Assembly (NCBI GenBank): GCA_966210935.1
Contig: CBIHLX010000052.1
Span: forward strand, 1-5,386
Length of the DNA: 5,386 nucleotides
Source: CBIHLX01 sp966210935
Lineage (GTDB): Bacteria; Patescibacteriota; Saccharimonadia; Saccharimonadales; Saccharimonadaceae
Direction: 5' to 3'
Shown piece by piece: positions 1 to 4,173 of this stretch. A model generated the notes under the pieces. The model made no database searches, had not been told where the DNA came from, and was given only the letters and a program-made list of their open reading frames with translations. Every line of letters starts with the position of its first letter. The stretch's first letter is position 1. A program made the translations under genes and the position numbers.

Positions 1-19
1 ACGCACCGCGGTTAGCACC

Positions 20-48
20 TTGCTTTTTCCTCTGTTTTCGGCTACAAT
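20..48 (+). promoter_or_regulatory. Promoter of rplK
   Basis: A -35-like TTGCTT (20-25) and a -10 TACAAT (43-48) are separated by exactly 17 bp. Transcription would start near 55 and give a leader of about 50 nt before rplK. The -10 hexamer is identical to the one proposed for rplA at 2157-2162. The -35 matches the consensus only in its first three bases. No gene can be made out in bases 1-19. Confidence 0.6.
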
Positions 49-61
49 ATGACAGTTACGC

Positions 62-89
62 ACTAAATATAGCTTCAATAATATTTAGT
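62..89 (+). promoter_or_regulatory. Perfect inverted repeat in the rplK leader
   Basis: ACTAAATAT (62-70) and ATATTTAGT (81-89) are perfect 9-bp complements around a 10-nt loop. The hairpin lies in the transcribed leader and ends 5 bases before the AAGGA ribosome binding site (95-99). It is AU-rich and has no U-tract, so it is not a terminator. It could keep the binding site accessible, protect the 5' end, or bind a protein. It shows no resemblance to a known L1- or L11-binding element. Confidence 0.45.
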
Positions 90-106
90 ACAAGAAGGAA
101 AAAATT

Positions 107-532
107 ATGGCAAAGAAAGTTATCGGCAACCTCAAGCTCCGTATTCCAGCTGGCCGCGCGACCGCAGGTCCTCCAGTTGGTTCAACACTTGGTCAATGGG
201 GCCTCAACATGATGGATTTCATCAATCCATTTAACGACGCAACTAAAGACCTTATGGGCAAGGACGTTATCGTTCACCTCCAGGTATTTGAAGACCGTAC
301 ATTCACATGGAAGTCACTTGGTCAGCCAGTTGACGACATGATTCGTGAGCGCGCTGGCATCCAAAAGGGAAGCGCTAAGCCTCACACCGACAAGGTTGGC
401 AAAATCACTCGCGCTCAGCTCGAGGAAATCGCTGAAATCAAGAAAGACCAGCTTAATGCTATCGATCTTGAAGGCCGCGTCAAGGTTATCGCTGGTTCAG
501 CACGCTCAATGGGCGTCGAAATCGCCGAATAA
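107..532 (+). CDS. rplK: 50S ribosomal protein L11
   Basis: L11 forms the base of the stalk on the large subunit. It binds the GTPase-associated region of 23S rRNA and helps elongation factors and the stringent factor RelA act there. The 141 residues match the usual family length. The N-terminal domain (about 1-70) carries the flexible proline segment PPVGSTLGQWG at 22-32, and the C-terminal rRNA-binding domain follows with VGKITRAQ, EIAEIK and GSARSMG. It aligns without gaps to my memory of E. coli L11 over residues 1-38. By that alignment position 26 is Ser instead of the usual Pro, and 31 is Trp. The start is supported by AAGGA 7 nt before the ATG. The gene stands alone between its promoter and a terminator, not next to rplA as in many bacteria. 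The first 13 bases of the gene are identical to those of rplA. Identity is very secure. Confidence 0.98.
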   Translation: MAKKVIGNLKLRIPAGRATAGPPVGSTLGQWGLNMMDFINPFNDATKDLMGKDVIVHLQVFEDRTFTWKSLGQPVDDMIRERAGIQKGSAKPHTDKVGKITRAQLEEIAEIKKDQLNAIDLEGRVKVIAGSARSMGVEIAE

Positions 533-545
533 TCTATCGACCAAT

Positions 546-579
546 AAAAATACCGTCGCAATCGCGGCGGTATTTTTTG
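546..579. terminator. Two-way intrinsic terminator between rplK and the membrane-protein gene
   Basis: A stem pairs 546-559 with 564-577 around the loop AATC. It is GC-rich near the loop, with one G-U pair (556/567). A run of six T (573-578) follows on the plus strand and five A (546-550) precede it, so it can end transcription in both directions. It sits 13 bases after the rplK stop and 17 bases beyond the stop of the convergent gene. Confidence 0.9.
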
Positions 580-595
580 TTCTTGATTCATGGAG

Positions 596-1450
596 TTACC
601 TACTCGCTTGCGCCATACTCCGTCGAGGCCGCACAAGCCATACACCAGAAATGTAGGTGGCTACTACGAGACTTAGCGTCGCCCATTGCGTAATAGCCTC
701 GATGGTACCCTGCTGCTCAATTGAGCTGTTACTTGCTGCAATCACACCTTGTGAAATCGCCATTGAACCAAATACCGCGATAACGCCCACCATACCGACC
801 AGGCTAGCCACGAGAATCACCCGAAACAGCCGCTGCAAACGAGCTAATCCGGTCATCGCACGGTACGCAACCATAACCGCTAAAAAGGGAAACCCGATAA
901 CACTCACAAGCGACAGCAAATCACTCGGCTGCCCATCGACAAATATAGGCATAGCGAGGTTGCCTACAAAAAGCAGCACTACTACAATCGTAAGTGCCAC
1001 GAAGAACTTTGTGCGCTGAAGCCACCATTTGTGCCAGACGGCCACCACAAGAAGCCCGCCAAGCGACGCAACAATACCAATCAGCGACGGAACCGCCATG
1101 ACGAGAGGTGAAAATAAATTAAATACACCCGCCATCTGAAGCCCGAAACCAGACACGAAGGTAAGCAGCAGGCTAGTGATCATGACGACCGAGCCCGCCG
1201 TTAGGCGGAGCCATACCGCTCCACGCGGCACCATTACGATGCCAGCGACAAACGGTATAACGGCCGCCGCGACCGTTGCCAGCATAATCACTAAATCGGT
1301 CCCGAACATCCCATCATGCCCCATTCGCATATAAAAGGCCTGCTGGATACTGAGCATAACAATCAACAGGGCGATAAAGCCAAGTGAAACAAGACTGAAT
1401 AACATTTGAAAACGTAACGGCAGTTGAGCAAGAGATAGCGAGGTGTGCAT
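596..1450 (-). CDS. Multi-pass membrane protein of unknown function
   Basis: I do not recognise this 284-residue protein. Hydrophobic stretches suggest eight membrane helices, at about 14-35, 52-74, 83-103, 114-138, 149-171, 178-196, 209-232 and 253-273. Basic residues cluster in alternate loops (R76/R82, HKWWLQR at 140-146, R197 to R210, and the RPRR tail at 274-277). That fits both ends lying in the cytoplasm. No catalytic motif, signal peptide or transporter signature is visible. The longest outside loop (about 233-252) is polar and rich in Ser and Gln. No clear ribosome binding site precedes the ATG. Reading on the minus strand, a TGATAAGAT box ends 6 nt before it, which could be an extended -10 for a leaderless message. 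A second -10-like TATAGT lies at 1483-1488. The coherent helix pattern makes this the real frame. It could be a small permease or a membrane-anchor protein. Confidence 0.8.
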   Translation of the reverse strand: MHTSLSLAQLPLRFQMLFSLVSLGFIALLIVMLSIQQAFYMRMGHDGMFGTDLVIMLATVAAAVIPFVAGIVMVPRGAVWLRLTAGSVVMITSLLLTFVSGFGLQMAGVFNLFSPLVMAVPSLIGIVASLGGLLVVAVWHKWWLQRTKFFVALTIVVVLLFVGNLAMPIFVDGQPSDLLSLVSVIGFPFLAVMVAYRAMTGLARLQRLFRVILVASLVGMVGVIAVFGSMAISQGVIAASNSSIEQQGTIEAITQWATLSLVVATYISGVWLVRPRRSMAQASR

Positions 1451-1530
1451 ATTTCGATCTTATCACGCCGAGCTCCCCGTAAACTATAACCGTACCGATC
1501 GGCAACTAGTTGTAAAAAATGCTTACGTCG

Positions 1531-1561
1531 TTGACGCTTCAACTAAACAACGCGCTATACT
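1531..1561 (+). promoter_or_regulatory. Promoter for the 1568-1780 RNA and possibly the small gene after it
   Basis: TTGACG (1531-1536) and TATACT (1556-1561) each match the sigma-70-type consensus at five of six bases. The 19-bp spacer is longer than the ideal 17 but within the tolerated range. Transcription would begin near 1568, more than 250 nt before the next start codon. Transcription from here runs away from the membrane-protein gene. Confidence 0.5.
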
Positions 1562-1567
1562 AAGAGT

Positions 1568-1780
1568 GGTCATGTGAGTACTGGGAGACCTTTCAACTCG
1601 CAGACCTTCATACACAATAGTCGACATACACACCGGCAACGCGCAAGGCGTCCCTGTCGCAACTACATATTCAATCGCTACTTCAGGTGATACAGCAGGC
1701 CCTTAGGCGGTAGGCGTCTGTCTCCTCGTAGCTTACTCATAAATCCGCAACTGACGCGACTTTCTTGTTGTCAGTTTTTT
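1568..1780 (+). ncRNA. Candidate structured small RNA or attenuator leader
   Basis: These roughly 210 nt follow a promoter and end at an intrinsic terminator, with no convincing gene inside. They show several potential helices. A long-range pairing TGAGTA (1575-1580) with TACTCA (1734-1739) would close the RNA. A stepped hairpin pairs GCTAC (1677-1681) with GTAGC (1728-1732), then AGG (1685-1687) with CCT (1724-1726), then ACAG (1692-1695) with CTGT (1718-1721). GGTC (1568-1571) can pair with GACC (1587-1590). I see no tRNA T-arm, SRP, RNase P or tmRNA signature. A 6S-like RNA is possible but unproven. A 38-codon frame starts at GTG 1574, but it is Arg-rich, lacks a good ribosome binding site and is probably chance. 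The other reading is a leader that controls the small gene at 1823 by early termination. Confidence 0.4.
1749..1780 (+). terminator. Intrinsic terminator upstream of the small gene
   Basis: AACTGAC (1749-1755) pairs with GTCAGTT (1770-1776), followed by T to 1780 (six T at 1775-1780). The 14-nt loop can pair further internally. It lies 43 bases before the start codon at 1823. It therefore either ends a small RNA or acts as an attenuator for that gene. Segment 1714-1721 can pair with 1750-1757 at seven of eight positions, which would break this hairpin. Confidence 0.65.
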
Positions 1781-1822
1781 GTTTACCTAAAAACAACTAC
1801 TTATATCTCTAGGAGTATGAAT

Positions 1823-2074
1823 ATGAACCAATCAACTACTATCAACCATCCAGTCGCCGTAACCGCAATGGGCTTCGGTCGCGATATGCGAGCCTACCCA
1901 CGCCGCATGGAGTATCAAGGGGCAACCTACGACTTCATCGACGCCGGGCTGCGTCTTGTCGTAAAGAGCGGGGAAAAGATTGCCGAGATCCTCACACTGA
2001 GCGATGGCGCCAATCAGTTCCGCCTCAAGAGCGACAACCACGGCGGCAGCTGGACACTGCTTAGCATCAGCTAA
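1823..2074 (+). CDS. Small conserved-looking protein of unknown function (83 residues)
   Basis: I do not recognise the family. An in-frame ATG also exists at 1817. The ribosome binding site AGGAG (1811-1815) lies 1 nt from that ATG but 7 nt from the ATG at 1823, so 1823 is chosen. The protein has a polar N-terminus, then a compact region with PRRMEYQGATYDF (25-37), an alternating-hydrophobic stretch through GLRLVVKSG (42-50), IAEILTLSDG, and a short QFRLKSD to WTLLSIS tail. This pattern suggests a small all-beta fold and a soluble cytoplasmic protein. There are no cysteines, no membrane segment and no signal peptide. It stands alone, with a possible attenuator upstream and its own terminator downstream. 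The long upstream leader suggests regulated expression. Coding is supported by the good ribosome binding site and the tight downstream terminator. Confidence 0.7.
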   Translation: MNQSTTINHPVAVTAMGFGRDMRAYPRRMEYQGATYDFIDAGLRLVVKSGEKIAEILTLSDGANQFRLKSDNHGGSWTLLSIS

Positions 2075-2091
2075 CAGGAGAGTAGAAGCGA

Positions 2092-2119
2092 GAGGGGAGC
2101 TGAGGCTCCTCTTTTGTTT
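2092..2119 (+). terminator. Terminator of the small gene
   Basis: GAGGGGAGC (2092-2100) pairs with GCTCCTCTT (2105-2113) around the loop TGAG, with two G-U pairs. It runs into TTTT (2112-2115) and then GTTT. It begins 18 bases after the stop codon at 2074 and separates this unit from rplA. Confidence 0.8.
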
Positions 2120-2153
2120 GCCTCGGCTACCTCTGGTAATTTTGATAAATTTA

Positions 2154-2162
2154 TGTTACAAT
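2154..2162 (+). promoter_or_regulatory. Extended -10 promoter of rplA
   Basis: TGTTACAAT is an extended -10 element: TG, one base, then TACAAT (2157-2162). No good -35 is found 17 bp upstream (TGGTAA at 2134-2139), which is common for extended -10 promoters. The start point would be near 2169, giving a leader of about 60 nt. Confidence 0.6.
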
Positions 2163-2229
2163 AAAAGGACAGTAAATCAATGTTGGGAGGCCGTAAAACG
2201 CCGCTATTACCACAGAAAGGATAGTTGTT
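2163..2229 (+). promoter_or_regulatory. rplA leader with possible 14-codon upstream ORF
   Basis: An ATG at 2180 opens a 14-codon frame encoding MLGGRKTPLLPQKG, with its TAG at 2222-2224. Its last two codons (AAA GGA, 2216-2221) are also the ribosome binding site of rplA, and its stop lies 5 nt before the rplA ATG. That arrangement could couple translation of the two. An AAAAGGA (2163-2169) precedes it, but lies mostly upstream of the likely transcription start, so the frame may be untranslated. A weak hairpin, GGC(C)GT with ACGCC (2189-2202), is also present. Confidence 0.3.
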
Positions 2230-3240
2230 ATGGCAAAGAAAGCCGAACTACTTGAAAAGGCCGCTGAGCTTAAGCTCGAGGTCACCGAAAAGAACACGAT
2301 CGCAGAGATCGAAGCTGCGATCCTCGCAGTTGAAAATGCACCAAGCGACATGGAAGTTACTGCTGTCGTTATTGAAACTACCGACGAGCCAAAGGCGGCA
2401 AAGGCCGGCAAGCGTAGCGAGAAGTCTCTTGCTGAAGCTGAAGCTAAGGCAGAGAAGGAAGCTCGCAAGGAAGCTGGCGACACTACTCCTCAGTCTGAAG
2501 AAGCCGAAGCTCGCTCAACTAAGGGCCCTAAGCCAGTTGTTCGTCCATTGATCGAACGCCGTGGCAAGAACTACCGCAAGCTTGCTGAGCAGGTTGAAGC
2601 AGGTAAGACTTACACTCTCGCAGAAGCCCTTGAGCTCGCTACCAAGACTAGCCCAAGCAAGTTTGACGCTAGCGTTGAAGTGCACGTACGCCTCGGTGTT
2701 GACCCGCGTCAGGCCGACCAGAACATCCGTACAACCGTATCACTTCCAAACGGTACCGGTAAGACTGTTCGCGTTGCGGTTTTCGCTCCAGAAGCTGAGC
2801 TTGCTGCCGCTAAGGCCGCCGGCGCTGACATCGCTGGTGATGAAGAATTCCTAAAGCAGCTCGACAAAGAAGAGCTTAACTTCGACATCCTCGTTGCAAC
2901 TCCTCAGTACATGCCAAAGCTTGGTAAGTACGCTCGTCTGCTTGGTCCACGCGGCCTCATGCCAAACCCTAAGAGCGGTACTGTTGCAACTGACGTTGCG
3001 AAGGCCGTTACTGAAGCTAAAGCTGGTAAGGTTGAGTACCGTGTCGACAAGCAAGCTATCGTTCACCTTAGCATCGGTAAGGTAAGCTTCGGCGCCGCTA
3101 AGCTTGAAGAGAACGCACGTGCATTCTTTGACAGCCTTCAGGCACAGAAGCCAGGCAGCCTTAAGGGCGGCTACGTTAAGACTACTGCTATCAGCACCAC
3201 TATGGGTCCTGGTATCAAGGTTGAAAACGTCGTTAGCTAA
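2230..3240 (+). CDS. rplA: 50S ribosomal protein L1 with N-terminal extension
   Basis: L1 forms the mobile stalk that guides deacylated tRNA out of the E site. In many bacteria it also represses its own mRNA. The core begins near residue 110 (RRGKNYRKL) and runs to 336, about the usual length of 230. It contains the signature LGPRGLMPNPK (238-248), KAGKVEYRVDK and the C-terminal KTTAISTTMG (317-326). The first 109 residues are extra. Residues 4-36 read as two short helices with LLEKAAELKLEVTEKNT, resembling the small Rho-N/HeH/SAP-like helical domains that bind nucleic acid. A charged, Ala/Glu/Lys-rich low-complexity linker (about 50-103) follows. The long start is supported by AAAGGA (2216-2221) 8 nt before the ATG and by uninterrupted frame. 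No ATG sits at the core boundary. Codons are biased to GCT, CTT and AAG, as expected for high expression. L1 identity is secure; the role of the extension is inferred. Confidence 0.97.
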   Translation: MAKKAELLEKAAELKLEVTEKNTIAEIEAAILAVENAPSDMEVTAVVIETTDEPKAAKAGKRSEKSLAEAEAKAEKEARKEAGDTTPQSEEAEARSTKGPKPVVRPLIERRGKNYRKLAEQVEAGKTYTLAEALELATKTSPSKFDASVEVHVRLGVDPRQADQNIRTTVSLPNGTGKTVRVAVFAPEAELAAAKAAGADIAGDEEFLKQLDKEELNFDILVATPQYMPKLGKYARLLGPRGLMPNPKSGTVATDVAKAVTEAKAGKVEYRVDKQAIVHLSIGKVSFGAAKLEENARAFFDSLQAQKPGSLKGGYVKTTAISTTMGPGIKVENVVS

Positions 3241-3255
3241 TCTAAGCTACGCAAT

Positions 3256-3285
3256 AAAAATCGCCTCATTATGAGGCGATTTTTT
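3256..3285. terminator. Two-way terminator of rplA and the convergent gene
   Basis: AAAAATCGCCTCA (3256-3268) pairs perfectly with 3272-3284 around the 3-nt loop TTA, with T to 3285. It has A-runs and T-runs on the two sides and so can work in both directions. The loop is the stop codon (TAA) of the minus-strand gene, whose last codons form one arm of the stem. Confidence 0.92.
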
Positions 3286-4000
3286 GTTTGATATCGTTAT
3301 CAGACAGAGGCTTACGGCGACTAGCCAGCGAGATTACCGCACCACCAATTAACCTTACAAGCCCGTCAGTAATAGGCTGCAGTTCATCACGAAGCGTATG
3401 ACGTTCCTCGATAGACGGCTCCTCGTCCGGTTCAAAATAATCTATATCATACTCAGCCGGTATCTGCGGCTGCTCCTGCTTGTGAGGGCCCGGCACACTC
3501 TCGACCGACTGCACCTCTTTGGCAGGAATATAAAAGTATGCAGCATCCTCAACGGCACGATCAAGCACTTCCGATGACGGCTTAATGAGCGTATACATTA
3601 GCTCAAGCTCATGTGTCGAAAGTGGCTGTCCATCTATCGCAATTACCGTTCCGTTGTGCACACTCAACTGGCGGCGCAACCCAAGCATATCCTCCTCGGT
3701 AGCCTCTAGGAGATCAGAAGAAATGTAGTCGAGAATGGTACGCCGAGTACGATCATAATCATTTTCATTGCTACTCTCCTCGGGAAGCTGAGACGACAAC
3801 ACGACATAATCAGCACTCAAGCGACGCAGCCGCTGCATGTCATCACTAGTAAGTGTCGATTGAGAGAGAAAGTCCTTGAATTCCTTTTCAAGCTGCTTTA
3901 TATCGATTTCCTGCTGCGTATACAGGTGCCTACGTCCATATTCGTCAGTCCAATATTTCGGCGAATATGTGTTTGATGAAGAAAAAGTTTCTACTGCCAT
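3269..4000 (-). CDS. Hypothetical soluble protein (243 residues)
   Basis: I do not recognise this protein. Residues 28-115 are rich in charged residues and heptad-like leucines (EIDIKQLEKEFKDFL, DDMQRLRRLSADYVVL) and should be mainly helical. Residues 116-124 (NGTVIAIDG) look like a short hairpin, followed by another helical stretch to about 157. Residues 160-200 are acidic and proline-rich (DIDYFEPDEEP), probably a disordered linker. A weakly amphipathic segment (207-227, with LVRLIGGAVISLASRRK) near the C-terminus could contact a membrane or a partner, but it is too short and charged to call a membrane helix. No signal peptide or cysteines are seen. AAAGG (complement of 4007-4011) lies 6 nt before the ATG, and an extended -10 lies about 63 nt upstream. 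It is a single-gene unit, divergent from thyX. A scaffold or adaptor role is possible but unsupported. Confidence 0.8.
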   Translation of the reverse strand: MAVETFSSSNTYSPKYWTDEYGRRHLYTQQEIDIKQLEKEFKDFLSQSTLTSDDMQRLRRLSADYVVLSSQLPEESSNENDYDRTRRTILDYISSDLLEATEEDMLGLRRQLSVHNGTVIAIDGQPLSTHELELMYTLIKPSSEVLDRAVEDAAYFYIPAKEVQSVESVPGPHKQEQPQIPAEYDIDYFEPDEEPSIEERHTLRDELQPITDGLVRLIGGAVISLASRRKPLSDNDIKQKIAS

Positions 4001-4062
4001 AGCATGCCTTTGCGTGTGAATTTTATTGGCGGGCTGTTTGGTGTTTAACGGCTCTTGGCCAC

Positions 4063-4071
4063 ATCATACCA
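4063..4071 (-). promoter_or_regulatory. Extended -10 promoter of the 243-residue protein gene
   Basis: Read on the minus strand, 4071 to 4063 is TGGTATGAT: TG, one base, then TATGAT. No clear -35 lies 16-18 bp upstream. Transcription would begin near 4056 and give a leader of about 55 nt with the AAAGG ribosome binding site. It lies in the 173-bp divergent gap before thyX. I could not find a convincing plus-strand promoter for thyX in that gap. Confidence 0.5.
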
Positions 4072-4173
4072 TGAGCATGATAGGAAAAATAGATTTTAAG
4101 GCAAATATATTGTAAAGTTAGTCGCAGGGTGGGTGAACGTTAAGAGTTTGCCCCTTGGCATCTAGGAGCTGTT

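Noticed and set aside
657..1019. 120-residue plus-strand reading frame opposite the membrane-protein gene
   Set aside because: It is antisense to a longer frame with a coherent transmembrane pattern. It has no ribosome binding site, and its composition is what the complement of hydrophobic codons gives.
1574..1690. GTG-started 38-codon frame inside the RNA candidate
   Set aside because: It is Arg-rich with irregular composition and lacks a proper ribosome binding site. A frame of this length is expected by chance.
1568..1780. tmRNA, SRP RNA, RNase P RNA or a tRNA
   Set aside because: No T-arm, CCA end, tag-peptide frame, SRP GGAAG-type loop, or RNase P conserved core could be seen.
1779..1807. 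TTGTTT and TATATC as a promoter just before the small gene
   Set aside because: The spacing is 17 bp, but both boxes are poor and the -35 overlaps the terminator T-run. The predicted start would remove the good ribosome binding site.
2142..2147. TTGATA as the -35 of rplA
   Set aside because: It lies only 9 bp before the -10 box, which is too close. The extended -10 explains the promoter better.
2151..2483. 110-residue minus-strand frame over the L1 extension
   Set aside because: It is antisense to the rplA start. Its Ser/Ala-rich composition mirrors the Ala/Glu/Lys-rich linker. It has no promoter or binding site of its own.
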